This document shows, one piece after another, positions 52,582 through 64,000 of a DNA stretch of 64,000 bases (within the stretch, counting starts at the first letter, position 1; every line of letters starts with the position of its first letter). Source of the stretch: Anaeramoeba flamelloides (taxonomy: Eukaryota > Metamonada > Anaeramoebidae); NCBI GenBank assembly GCA_027625915.1, contig JANTQA010000051.1, positions 248,501 through 312,500 of the forward strand, read 5' to 3'. The translations under genes and the position numbers were made by a program. A model generated the notes under the pieces. It did not search any database and was not told the DNA's origin. It worked only from the letters and a program-made list of their open reading frames with translations.

Positions 52582-55189
52582 ACTCTTTGAAATATTATTA
52601 AAAGTTATCTTTTTTTATTCTTAATTATTTTTTGTACAACACAACAATTTGATCTTGAAAAATAGAACAAATTAATTTAGACATGGATTTTCTTTTTAGT
52701 ATTAAAAAGAGTTCACTGAACTATTTTGAACAAAAAATAAAAAAAAAAAAATGAAAATTCGTTTGTTATGAAAAGATCCCTAAATATTTTAATTTTTTTT
52801 CTTGTTTTTAAGGATTAAAGGGGAAAAAGTTTAATTTGATCCTGGTTTATTTTCAAATTATATTTTTACAGTTTTATTTATGATCAAAAATAAAAAAAAA
52901 ATGTTTGGGATGAATTTGTATTAATACCATATGGAAATTTCGGAATTTATAATCTGTTAACTTTAAGAAAAATTAATTAAAATTATTTTTACTGATTATT
53001 TTGTTCAAGAATTAATTGAATTTTTTGAAGATTTTGAATAGAACAACCAAACCTAAAATAAGTAATTATATTTAAATAATATTATTTTTATAGGATATAT
53101 TTTATATTCTATTAACAACATTAAATTTGATAAATATGGGGGCCAAAAATAGAATTGTTCAAAGGATTAAGCTCAAGTTTCAAAAAAATAAAAAAAAATT
53201 CCCTTTTTGGTTCTATATCATTTGTCATATTGGAATCGATATATAATAGTATATATATATATATATATTAAGTGATTAATATAGTATGTATTTTTTTTTG
53301 GTTTTGATAACAATTTAAATTCAGAAGAAATTTTAAATATGTTTTCAAATTTATTAAATGATTTGATTTTTTTTATGATTATACATTTTCTCAAAAATAC
53401 TCTATAAGTTTTGGGGGAAATTGTAATTTGATTGTTCATTTTTAAAGGTATTATTTAATACTAGAACCTTGAGAAACAAGTATCATATTTACTAAATGTA
53501 TATTGCCCATTTCTTTGATGGTTTGTGAACAATCTTTCGAGAAATTTTTTTTTTTCTTTTTTAAGTTAAAATATGGGTTTCGTCAATCAATGTATATATA
53601 TTTTCTGAGAATTCTACTTTAATAATAAAACAATACAATCCCTATTTTCAATTTTTTTTTGATTATTTGTTTCAAATGAATTAATTTAAAATATAGGTGA
53701 AAAAAAATTTTTTTTTACTTATCAAATACGATTCTTATTAAAAATAATGTTCTTTGGCACGTTGTAATACACGAATGTAAAGAGTTATTGTTTTATTTTA
53801 CTTTCGCTTTTTAAAAGAGTTTTTTTTTGATGAAATTAAGGAATAAAATACAACCTTAGATGTTAAAAATTTAAAAATAAAATAATTATAATTATGAATA
53901 AGATAATTCAATAAAAATTTTAAAAAATAAACAGTTTTAAAAGATTCAAATTCGCCTTTCCTAACTATAAATTTATTTAAAAACTCGTAAAAGAAAATGT
54001 AATAAGCATTTAGAATATTTTGAGGAATTTTTTTTTTTTAGTGATTATTGATTTGAAATCTAAATTCTGAAATAAAAAAATCAAATTTTGGATTGATCTG
54101 TAATGATAAAGAATTGTGAAAATTTAAAGAAATTGAAAAAATTTTTGTAAAAAAAATTCTCTGTTGTTAAATTCAATTGGGATTATAAAATGCATTCAAG
54201 ATAATTTTTATACTTAATTTACCAATTTTCCAATGTAAAAATTTTCTTACTTTGGAATTTTTATAAGATTATTACTACTTAAAATCAACTATTTTATAGA
54301 GAAAATATCCAATGGTTTATTATCTAGTTGTTGCACTGTAAAAAATCAATATATTGGTGATTTTAAGGTACTTTGGACATATAAAGGAAAAAAAAACTAT
54401 TTTAAATGAAAAAAAAATGTTTTATTTTCAAAACAACTTTGAAAATAAAGCAAATGTATTCGAAATGATTTCTTGGGCAAAACTAAAAAATGTTATACTT
54501 TTATTTTTTTTTTTTTTTCAGTTTTTTACAAAATTTTCTCCACAAAATTATAGATAATTATATATAGAACTATGGGTTTTTTAACCCCCTTTTTATTCTA
54601 TTGCCAATTCATATTAAATATAAAATAATTATCAAGAGAAGTATTAAATTATGCTCTAATATTTAAAATTACTCTGTTATTATCATAAAATTAAAGTGGA
54701 GTAACTAGTATGTTTTTTAAAATTATACAATTACCAAAATTTAACCCTACTCAAAATTTTCTATCTCTATCTAAAGAAAAATAAATTATAAAGATACTGT
54801 TAAAAGGAATTAAACAAAAAATATGGTGGGTTGTAATTAAATTTGAATTTTGGTCAAATTAAAAATGTTGTTATGTATCTATAGTTTCTTGATTTTTTTT
54901 CATAAGTATGGAAGTTTTTAAAAGTTTTTATTAAATCTAAGAGGAGAAATTAAAAAAAATATTTTATGATTAGTAGTATTATATTACTTTAATTGTAGAT
55001 AATTCAAAATGTGGAAATCATCAATACTAAATATTTTCAAAAATGTGTTCGAAGCTAAATTTTAGCCCTTAAAGTTAAGTGGGAAATTTTTTCCCCTTAA
55101 AAGGAGTTGCAAAAAGTTGGGTTTCTCTCTTAATTGCTTTTTTTTTTTTTATTATCTTATCCAAAATTCTCTCAAATTTATACAAACAG

Positions 55190-55235
55190 AAACATCCCTA
55201 AACATACCCTAACATACCCTAACCCACCTTAAACA
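55190..55235. repeat. Short CCCTAA-rich stretch
   Basis: CATCCCTAAACATACCCTAA followed by CATACCCTAACCC contains four CCCTA units in 40 bp. This resembles interstitial TTAGGG-type telomeric sequence but is irregular. Confidence 0.5.
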
Positions 55236-55429
55236 CCATGGAACTACAAGAAAAAATGAGTCTTAAATACCTACAGCTGATATATTTCAATAATATTGAC
55301 AATTTTTAAAAAATTGGGATTTTTATCAATTTTGAAATTTGAAAAAATTTGAAAAGTAATAATTTTCCCAATATGGTTTTTTTAACATCAATTTAAGAAA
55401 TTATTATGAATATATTGGATGATAAATTT

Positions 55430-55630
55430 TATAGCCAGTTCCACTTTTAAGACGTAAACTTTCAACAAAATTTAAGGCACAAAAAAATCTCAAATTAAAG
55501 CAGAAAATTTGGATTTTTAATTTTGTAACAAATTATTTAACTAGAATTGGAATCCTGTGCCTTAATTTGAGATTTTTTTTGCACTTTAAATTTCATTTTT
55601 AATATTTCTTTTTAAGGGGGTAGCCACAGT
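55430..55630. mobile_element. Foldback MITE, family A (right end decayed)
   Basis: TATAGCCAGTTCCACTTTTA at the left, then AACTTTCAACAAAATTTAAG and mirrored TGTGCCTTAATTTGAGATTT. The right terminus no longer matches the left one. Confidence 0.7.
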
Positions 55631-56237
55631 AAAGTACAATTTTTCACTGTTTTACAATTCCGAAGATCAGAAAATAATATTTTCTACTTTGGTTGTAATC
55701 TTATTAATTTTTATTATTTAAAGTACTACATCTATTAGATTTTGTAATTTTTTTTTTTAAGTCTCAAAGAAACGGCCACAATAGAATATTGAGTTGAATT
55801 GCTTAAAATAGTATTAGGATTGATGAATTACTTTACGTTTATCCTTATCTAAACATTCTATTGTGGGATTTATTTTTTTCATTTTTTATTTATTCATCAT
55901 TTTTGATTTTTTTTTTTTCATCACAACAAAAAGTAATAAGTAAGATTTTTTATCAGTGTCATTTGGGATAAATGTATTTTGTTTCAAAATAACAACAATA
56001 TTACAATTGTGAGAATCAAGAAAGGTAATACGAATAGGGTTTTGGTAACTAGAAGGAACCCATAAATAATATTTATCCCAAAAAATATCTTGCTACCGCT
56101 TTAAACACTTGGATATGGTGGAATTGGAGAAGTGAATATGATTCTATATTAATTCAAATTTTAAACAGCAAAATAGCGATAAATTATATTCTAAGAATCT
56201 AAAATTATCTTCTCCCAAAAAAAAAACTAATCAAATA

Positions 56238-56400
56238 TCAAAAATTTGGATGCATCAAAAAATCAAAAATCAGAAAACAAAAACTCAATTTATTATATTT
56301 TCCCAAACGTAATATAAAATCAAATTTAATTAACATAGTATTAATGTTTTTAAAACTAATCTTTTTCATCCAAAAAAAAAAACTTGTTAATTATAAATAA
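56238..56400 (-). mobile_element. Mariner-like family P fragment (copy 4)
   Basis: CAAAAATTTGGATGCATC, then ACTCAATTTATTATATTTTC and CCAAACGTAATATAAAA match one end of the family P copies at 29391-29905 and 61937-62454. The other end is missing. Confidence 0.5.
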
Positions 56401-57063
56401 AAAACAACCAACCAAACCAATTTTATAATTCATTTAGATTTTTTTTATTGTTTAACATTACTCAAAAAAAAAAATATCCAATAATTTTTTAAAAAAATTT
56501 TTTAGAGAATCTACAATCACACTCTACGAAAATAAAATACTCTTTTCTCATCTCTCTCAATTTTTTATCATGATATATAGTGTATCTACTCCTTTAAATA
56601 CCAGAACTTGAGGAGAATCCAATACCATACTACTTGTTGTTTTTTTTTTGTTTCTTTGATCTTTTAATATATTGGTCTTCTCTCAAAAAGGAACACATCT
56701 AATTATTTGGAAAACTTGAGTGAAAAAATTCTATCAGGTATGTTTTTTTAACAATAGAATATTCATCAAATTCCAACAAAAATACTAATAACTGAATAAA
56801 ATTTTACTCATAAACCCTACTACTGTTCTTTACCAATTAAAAACCCCAAAATTTTATAATTTCAATTTCCAAAATGAATATTACAGATAAATTCAATTTT
56901 CTTTTATTACATTTTTACTTCAACATCCATATTTGAATCTCAATGAACTCAACCAATAAAATAACTCAAGAGAAAGAATCTTTTGAAAGTCAAGTCAATT
57001 TTATAAAGTTTCTTAACATTTAAATGAATAGAATGCTTTATTTCAAAGCTTGTGTAAACAAAT

Positions 57064-57315
57064 TTTTTTAATGGAAAAAGAATTAAAAATTTTTAGATAT
57101 TTCTTTGAATTTATCAGTATTTATTACTTCTACAATCAAATTCGTAGAGTCAAAATTTCATCTTTGAGTTAACTAAGGAAGTTGATTTTATTGTCTAAAA
57201 ATATCATTTCTAAAAGATATTCTAAAGATCTTTTCGTTTTTCTTCAACTTATAAACTCAAAAAATATTTGGAAATCGTGAACTAAAAATTTTCATTTTTT
57301 AATTTGAAAATAATA
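57064..57315. mobile_element. MITE, family L (copy 3)
   Basis: Right end TTAATTTGAAAATAATAG, interior AACTAAGGAAGTTGATTTTA and AAATATCATTTCTAAAAGAT as in the copies at 39857 and 41137. The left end is poorly kept. Confidence 0.6.
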
Positions 57316-57699
57316 GCCTTATTTTTTATCTCTTAGTGGTTTATAGGTATTGACAATAGAATAATAAAAAGGGAAAAAAATACAGTGTTTAACAAATAAT
57401 TGTCTTTTTGTGTTACTATTCACAAGAGTCTAAAAAATAAGAATCCAACGCAAACACCAAAAAAAAAAAAAATCTTTTCTAAAAACAAATTATTTTAATT
57501 TATCAATAAAAGATCATCTGAATTTGAACAATTAGATAATAACACTTTTTTTAAGGTGTACTTTGAATATTTTCAGAAATTTCTTTCTGAAGAATCACTT
57601 TTTGAAATTGAGGAAAATAGTTTTAAAAAATCTAAGAACAAAAATTTTTTTAATACATATTTATTTTAAACAAGAATAAAATAGAAAAAAAATGGAATC

Positions 57700-58371
57700 T
57701 TATAAATGATTTTTCATCAATAATTGTTTTAAATTAACATTTGAGTGGTCGACTTGTGTGTTGGGGTTTGTTAAATCTTTGTTTAATAAATTTTTTCGAA
57801 AAATACAAGAAACATTACATAATAATAAAAGATCGGGGTACTCGAGTCTTCTTTTTTGTGTTGGTTTTGCAAAAAAGTCTGGTTGTCTTTTTCTTGACTG
57901 CACTTGGTTGTCTTGTGTCAGGGAATTTTTCTTGGAAGCAAAATTGTTATTTTTTAATTTGGGGTTACAATTCTTTTTGTTTGATTTAAATGTAACAATT
58001 TTTTTTTTTTTGTTGGTGTTTCGAATTTTACCATAAATGTGCCCGTCTCGAGAGTAAGGGTTCACAGTGACCAATTGGAAATTTCTGAAAAAAAAGCTTG
58101 ACAAGCCTCTTTCTAAGGACCTTCTTGACATATTTGTTAATTTCGCAAACAATTCCGTAACACTTTTGCTGAAGGCAATTTCTTTAGGTTTGGCGAGTTT
58201 CCCCTTAAAAGTTTTTGCTGTGTTGGTTTTTGTTAAATGAGAAATTTCTAGCCCCCGTATTGAGCTTGGGTATATTTTTAAAAAAATTATTAACCTTTCT
58301 CGCATTGATCTGATGATTTTTAACTTCTTCAAATAGATACCCAATTGATTTGGGTTTGTTGCTTGAGACAT
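57700..58371 (-). CDS. Unrecognised basic protein, 223 residues
   Basis: One open frame from ATG (MSQATNPNQL) to TAA. The first 130 residues have ordinary composition (for example YLKKLKIIRSMRERLIIFLK and RRSLERGLSSFFFRNFQLV). Residues from about 131 on are Lys/Asn/Gln-rich and disorder-like. There is no signal peptide or membrane segment. High Lys+Arg would suit a nuclear or nucleic-acid-bound protein, but I recognise no family. Codon composition is better than in other open frames of the neighbourhood. A poly-A run on the plus strand lies just upstream of the start. It could also be the last exon of a longer gene. Confidence 0.5.
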   Translation of the reverse strand: MSQATNPNQLGIYLKKLKIIRSMRERLIIFLKIYPSSIRGLEISHLTKTNTAKTFKGKLAKPKEIAFSKSVTELFAKLTNMSRRSLERGLSSFFFRNFQLVTVNPYSRDGHIYGKIRNTNKKKKIVTFKSNKKNCNPKLKNNNFASKKNSLTQDNQVQSRKRQPDFFAKPTQKRRLEYPDLLLLCNVSCIFRKNLLNKDLTNPNTQVDHSNVNLKQLLMKNHL

Positions 58372-60424
58372 TTATTTGTTGTGTTAATGTTGAAAAAAAA
58401 AAAAAAAAAAAAAAAAGATTGAAGAAAGGAGAAACAATTAAAAAAAAAAGTACATTTAAAAAAATAATTTATCTTTAATCAGAATTCTTATCAAATGATT
58501 TTTTTCTTAATTCCTTTTTTTTCTCATACTCAAGAGAATTTCCCTAAAATTAACCTACGGTTTAATATATTTGGAATTTTGCAAATATTCCTAATTTATT
58601 TTAACTTTTTTTAAAATTGGTTATTCTTTTTACCATATTTCGAGAAAAATATTTAGTCAATTTTTTTGGGTAACTATTGGAGGGTTTGGTTTTTAAGAAA
58701 GACTGACTCGTGAGAAAGGTTATTAATCGAAATTATTAATTTATTGTAAAATAAGTTTTTTTTTTTTTCAAATTTATTAAAAAACCCTTTTCTGTTATTC
58801 TGATTTTGAAAACCTAAAATATTAACCAAACAAAATTTTGGTGACTATAAAAATTTATTAAAACAATCTTGTCAAAACGATTTTCTCAATCAAAAGTCGT
58901 AAATAAAAAAAAAAAACAGTCTAACTTTACCTTAAAATTGATCCTTAAAAAATGGGTTCTATATTTCTTTTCAAGATCAAAATTGAGTTTCTCAATTAAA
59001 ATAACTTTTTCTTTTTTTTTATCTGTAAACGGAATTTTGAAAACCAAAAGAGAAAAGTTCTGAAATGTATTTTTGTTTTTTTGAACAACTGTTTCAATTT
59101 TAACCAAAAAAATTACAATTACAACTTTTTTTTAAATTTTTTTTTTTTCAACAAATTTCTAATAAAAGACGAGAATTTGAGATTCTCTGTAATTTTTGAA
59201 CTGCTAGTTTATGAACTATCAATTGAAGGGACTAACAACTCGAAAAGAACAAATTTTTCAAAATTGCAAAAAACAACAATCACGAATTGAAAATCGAACA
59301 ATAAATTAGTTAGGTCTCAAAAAAATTTCGAACAAATTTGAAGTGAATTTTTTAATCTCTTTTTTTTTTTAAATTTTTTTCAGTTATTGTGCATTATTTT
59401 CTCTATTATTCTTGAGAAAAAAATTTTTTTTTGAATGGGTGTTTTACTTTAAATAAAAGAGTAATTCACAATTTTTTACACAGACACCTTTATTTGAGAA
59501 CTTTAATGACTAAATCGAAATCAAGGTAAAAAACCACAAAAGTTTGATTACCATTTTTTGGAATAACATAACTCCTACTTTTAACACATCTATACGGAAT
59601 AAGAATTTCGACGGACTAGAAATTTTAGAAAGTTTCTAAACAGTTAAACCAATAAAGTGATTGATCCATTTTTATTCTAATCTGACTCAAAAAACATAAA
59701 CAAGATTGAAATTGAAACTTCTAACTTTAAAAAGAATTGAGAATTGAGAATTTATAAGCATTTAGTTTTTAATTGTACCATAATTATCAAACCAACTCCT
59801 TCAAAATTTCTCAAAATATAAATTGAGAATTATGTGATCTTTACAAAGACAATTCAAATGATATTTCTAAAATTTATTTCTCGGTAATTGTTGAACTTTC
59901 TGTTTAAATTTAAATTAAAATTTTTTCTAAATTCGCTTTTTTTAATATTTTCTTAAAAAAATAAGAATTAGTGTTCACAATATTTTCGAGATTGTTTTTG
60001 TTTTAAAATGAGTTAAAAAACGAAATATAATTTGTATTGTCATTAGGTTTATTTGTTTTCTCACCTTTTTCTGTAAATGTTTTAAAATCAAAATATCATT
60101 TTTAAAAGTTTTACTCAACAGTTAAAAAAAATGCTACTGTTGTTCAAAAATGCCGTATAGAAAAGTTTAGTTGGTGTTTCAACACGAAAAGCTTGTTTTT
60201 TTTTGTGATATAGAATACCTAAACATCAACTTATCTCAGAAAATGAAAATAAACTCAAAGCAAATATGGTATTGGTTTCTTGAAGTTTTATTATTTGATA
60301 AGAAATTCGAAAAATCAAGGATCAAATTCGTAAAATTATCTTGAAAGTTAGAATTAATTTTTAATTAGATAATTTTATCCATCAAAACATAACAAAAAAA
60401 AATCTTAAAAAAATGTAAGAATTT

Positions 60425-60620
60425 TATGAAAAAAGTTAACTATTTGCATTTCTATTTTAAAATTTACTACAAAGATCAAGGAGTTTACCTTCAAAACCAA
60501 TTTGGACTTAGTCATACAATTGTGGAGTTAATTGGATATTGTATTGGAACAAGAAGAAAAAAAGTCAAGGATTATTTTTTGAAACACTTGCTTTATTGTT
60601 GTTAGGTACCTATTATATTG
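60425..60620. repeat. Dispersed repeat, family K (copy 2)
   Basis: Contains ATCAAGGAGTTTACCTTC, then TTAATTGGATATTGTATTGG and TTTTTTGAAACACTTG, in the same order as at 4020-4215. Confidence 0.4.
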
Positions 60621-60808
60621 AGAACTGTGAATTAAAACTCAAATAATAACTTTTGTAACTGTTTTTATATTTTTTTTTTTGTGTTTTTTCAACTTGTAGC
60701 TAAAGTAATAGTGAACTAACAACAATCTTCTCTTTAATTTAATCACAACTTAAAAAAAACTTATCACATCTTGAAAAAGAAAAACCAAGTAAAAATTTTA
60801 TTACAATT

Positions 60809-61042
60809 CTGTTAATTACAAAATAAAAAGATCAAAATTTCAATTCAGCTTTTTTAAAAAAATTCACCATCTCAAGACTTCATATAAAACATCAAATTCT
60901 AGAATTCTAAAAAGTCAAATGAATAATTTAAGCTTCTTTTCTGAATTAATAATTTGAAATTTTAGATGATTTATAAAATCTTTTTTTTTCTTTTGGAAAG
61001 TTGAATGAAAATTTTGATTCATTTATTTTGAAACAAATAGTA
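60809..61042. mobile_element. Short inverted-repeat element, family M (copy 2)
   Basis: The left AAAATAAAAAGATCAAAATT and right AAATTTTGATTCATTTATTT parts mirror each other. TTCTTTTGGAAAGTTGAATG matches the copy at 41573-41797. Confidence 0.55.
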
Positions 61043-61936
61043 ATATCAAACGAACTTTTAATGATATTTTAGAAATTTTATATTGTTTTTTGAAAAAATG
61101 TTTTTAACTTGTGGGTTATTTTGTTATTATTATTATTTTTTAATTTTGAAATATCATGTTTTTAACTGACTAGAATAATTAAAAGTGTACTATTAATATG
61201 TTTTAAGAAATAATTATTAATGAAAACAAATAAAATGTATTTTTTTCCTTCAATTTATTATCTCAAACAAGTAACGATTTTCGAATTAGAGTTTATAATA
61301 TTTGTTTTTAATAACAAATATGTGTATCTTTTCAGACAAAAAAACCTCAAAACAGAGTAAAAATTAAATAATGATAACAAATGATATATATAGTTATATA
61401 TATATAAACACAATTTCATAATAAATGGCCCATATCACATTTGAATTTTGAATTCCTTTTGTATAGTTTTGAAGTTTTTCCCCATACAAAGAAAAGTTTG
61501 CAAATAAATATTTTTTTCTCTTTTTTATTTTTTCAACAGTGTTTTGTTAAAATAAAATATGAAAATGAAAAAGACAAAAGAAGTAACAGATGAATTAATG
61601 AAAAAATTGGTTTCAAAAATGAAAAAGAGATGAGATTTAGTTATTCAAATGGAAGGAGAATCGATAAATGGTTTTTTTAATTTTTTAAAATTTTCTATTT
61701 TTTATGTAAATACTTCTTTCAAAATCGATGTCCCAATTTTTTTTAACTATTTTTTTTATTATTTTTTCTTTTATTTTTAGACAAAAAATAAATATCTCTT
61801 GGGTATATTATTGAATATTAATATCGAAATTTTTGTATTATAATAGATAACTTCAATTATTAAAAATATTTTTCTTTAAAAATTGATTTTTAATGGGCCA
61901 ATGATTTTGAAATATAGTTTATATATATAAAAACTA

Positions 61937-62454
61937 TATTCCAAAAATTTGTACACAGTTTAAACAGTGGAAAGAACATGAATACCACACTTTCAATTCA
62001 ATTTAGAAAGAATTTTGATTTTACAAACTATTTCAGTTTTTGTCTATTGTGTTTTGTTTTCATTTCCATTTTTGGCAGTTAAATTATCTGTTTCCTTAGA
62101 TCTGGATTTTTGTTTTCAATGGTGGATAGAAAATCAGTGCTGAGTTTGTTAAATTGAAAAATAACATAAAATTAGCACTGGTATCTTAACATTTAATCTA
62201 TCAACAATTGTTGGTGAAATTTCAACAACTTTACCAATACAATTTTTGTTCCACTCGTTTCATTATTTGGACACACCTGTTTTTATTTTTTCGTTTTATA
62301 TTTTTTTCTTTGATTTGTATTAAAATGATTACTTATTAAAACATATATACTGGGCAACTTAAATATATTTTTATATGATGTTTGGAAAAATACAATAAAT
62401 TGGTTTTTTTTTGTGACTATTTTTGATTTTGGGCGCATCCAAATTTGTGGAATG
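61937..62454 (+). mobile_element. Mariner-like non-autonomous element, family P (copy 3)
   Basis: ATTCCAAAAATTTGTACACA at the left and CCAAATTTGTGGAATG at the right form TIRs. The interior includes GTTTAAACAGT, TGGTATCTTAACATTTAATC, CAACAATTGTTGGTGAAATT and TTATTTGGACACACC. 518 bp, non-coding. Confidence 0.7.
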
Positions 62455-62569
62455 AGGGTTATATATAGATATAAAATGTTTTTACAATATATATGAATGT
62501 CGAAAATATTTGAAATTTTTTTAATTCATTAAAAACACTTTTTGGAAAAAGTCGAAGAAGATGATTGTC

Positions 62570-63160
62570 TAAGATATTTCCAAAAAAGTAGGAAATTTTT
62601 TATTACATTTCATAAAAAATAATCTTTTTTAGGGGTGGTAATCATTAATTGACTATACCAAATTAAGTTTAACATTTATACCGATTGAACCAACCACTTA
62701 TGTATTTAATTCAAAATATTTTAGTTAAAATATTCCCAAAAAATGAAAAAAAAAAAAAATAGCACTTTTTTTGGTTAAAACAATGTACGAACAATTTCAA
62801 TAAAAAACTGGAAATATGGAAAGGGGGCAAATGATTTTTTAAAAACAAAAATACAGTTATATGTTTTTAATTATATTGTGTATTTTTTTGAGATTATACA
62901 AGTTATGAAAATGGTTTTTTCAATCAAAAAGAAAATAATAAAAACCAATTTTCACCATAAAAAAATAACAGATAAAATCGAGATCAGAAAATTTAATATA
63001 TTTTATTTATGCAATACAATACTAAGAAACAAATTGAATTATTATCAAGAATCTATAAATAATAGATTATGATCTTATATATTTAAATCCTTTTTTGAAG
63101 AATGGGTTGCAGAAATATATTTTAAAATAAATTTGCCCCACTTTCTTGGAAATAGCTTAT
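62570..63160 (-). mobile_element. Non-autonomous DNA transposon, family G (copy 3, complete)
   Basis: In plus orientation it begins AAGATATTTCCAAAAAAGT and ends TTGCCCCACTTTCTTGGAAA, then TAGCTTAT. It is therefore inverted relative to 17656-18245, which it matches along its length. 590 bp. Confidence 0.75.
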
Positions 63161-64000
63161 ATACCCATTAAAAGTATAATAACAATTACACTTTAAGAGA
63201 ATTTTTTTTTTGAATTTTCTACTATAAACTCTTTGAAAGGTTTTTAATATATTTTGAGTATATTTCAGTACATTAGACCAATTAGGGTAAATATATGTAT
63301 ATATTAATGTTATTATTTTTTTGAAACCTAAGCTAAAAAAATGATTAGAAATAACCTTTTTTCTAGTCATATTTATTTTGTTATTTCTAGAAAAAAGATC
63401 TTTATTTAATAATACTCTACTGATTATGAGTATTATTGAATTTTACTCTTTGTTATTTATTGTTGAAACAATTAGTTGAGTTTTTGATAATTTTGGTGCC
63501 TTAATATTAAAAACAGAAGAGACTGGGGAATAGAAGTAATGTGAATTTTCTCTAGATATTAATTAACCAGTTATGTTTTTTTTTAGTAAAAATATAGAAT
63601 ACCGAACGTTTTGTCCTTGTATAGTGTCAGCTGTTTTGAGAGTTTAAAAGGGATGAAGAAAATAACTTTTTAAAAAGGTTTAGATTTAGAAACAATTACT
63701 TTTTGGGTTGATATTCTCTTATTTTAAAACAGTTTTGTGGAATACTAAAATTCGTCTAACTTTGGAGATCTAAAAAGAATGAAAAACTATAAAAATTTTT
63801 TTTATTATTTTTTGTGTTTTTAATTTTTTTATCCTTATAGATCCACACTATTTCAACAAATAATAACTCACGCAATTTGACTCATTGTTTTGACCAAAAA
63901 CAAAATATTGTTCTTTCTGGGAGATATAAATATCATCCTCTCAAGAAAAATATATTGCTTATTATCTCAACCAGCAACAAATAACGACAGTTATGTAAAT

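Larger units (their letters stand above)
51722..57699. other. Long AT-rich spacer with scattered MITEs
   Basis: The first few hundred bases include a comparatively GC-richer stretch near 51950-52080, upstream of SAM synthetase. Further on are family M (about 52347-52581), a telomere-like CCCTAA stretch (55190-55235), family A (55430-55630), a family P fragment (56238-56400) and family L (57064-57315). No gene recognised. Confidence 0.55.
58372..64000. other. AT-rich spacer with transposon copies, no gene seen
   Basis: Contains a family K segment (about 60425-60620), family M (60809-61042), a full family P element (61937-62454) and a full family G element (62570-63160). Short open frames at 58869-59290 and 62878-63370 are AT-driven or lie inside repeats. 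Confidence 0.6.

Noticed and set aside
53218-53439. 73-residue minus-strand frame ending in an Ile-Tyr run
   Set aside because: Driven by an AT microsatellite; no conserved feature.
1-64000. tRNA, rRNA, CRISPR or riboswitch
   Set aside because: I looked for B-box-like GGTTCGA sequences and for regularly spaced repeats and found none that fold or repeat convincingly. By eye I cannot exclude a small structured RNA.
1-64000. LTR retroelement, Polinton or other virus-like element
   Set aside because: No long terminal direct repeats, capsid-like, protease or integrase-like sequence was recognised. The reverse-transcriptase remnant at 43480-44540 is of the non-LTR (LINE) type.

Overview
The window is about 80% A+T nuclear DNA from a eukaryote, almost certainly a protist. 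The evidence is GT...AG introns of mostly 130-270 bp, asparagine- and lysine-rich protein tracts, homopolymer-rich spacers, and TAA, TAG and TGA all used as ordinary stops. An AT-rich amoeboid or anaerobic protist fits; I cannot place it further. Only eight host genes occupy 64 kb. Most of the rest is low-complexity DNA and short non-autonomous transposons. I saw no tRNA, rRNA, CRISPR array, LTR element or virus-like element.

Layout. 5.0-7.1 kb (+): serine hydroxymethyltransferase, four exons, one of them a 21-nt micro-exon. 12.6-14.1 kb (-): a seven-helix membrane protein with an acidic, Gly-Ser-rich N-terminus. 18.4-25.5 kb (-): an inner-nuclear-membrane Src1/Heh/MAN1-type protein, whose HeH/LEM exon and membrane/MSC exon are separated by a 5.3 kb intron full of nested mobile elements. 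26.7-28.5 kb: a decayed Tc1 (DD34E) transposon. 30.9-35.1 kb (-): the DNA2 nuclease-helicase in one exon. 38.5-39.3 kb (-): ribosomal protein eL13, two exons. 40.4-47.4 kb (+): a single-RRM protein resembling the RRM of cyclophilin E, split inside the RRM by a 6.4 kb intron that holds a LINE fragment, palindromes and several MITEs. 50.1-51.7 kb (-): S-adenosylmethionine synthetase, three exons. 57.7-58.4 kb (-): an unrecognised basic protein.

Repeats. At least ten repeat families recur within the window. The clearest is a roughly 200-bp foldback MITE with TA-flanked CAGTCAGTT-type ends (seven copies). Others are a 590-bp element with CTATTTCCAA ends, a 520-bp mariner-like element, a nearly perfect 261-bp palindrome, a 260-bp MITE flanking the first exons of the RRM gene, and tails matching the 3' end of a LINE.

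The host genes are housekeeping functions: one-carbon and methyl metabolism (SHMT, SAM synthetase), translation (eL13), genome maintenance (DNA2), nuclear envelope (Src1-like) and probably splicing (RRM protein). There is no operon-like grouping. The most notable structural result is that two ordinary genes carry introns 20-40 times longer than their neighbours', and both introns are loaded with transposons. The most notable protein is the seven-helix one, which may belong to the insect-chemoreceptor-like (7TM ion channel) superfamily.
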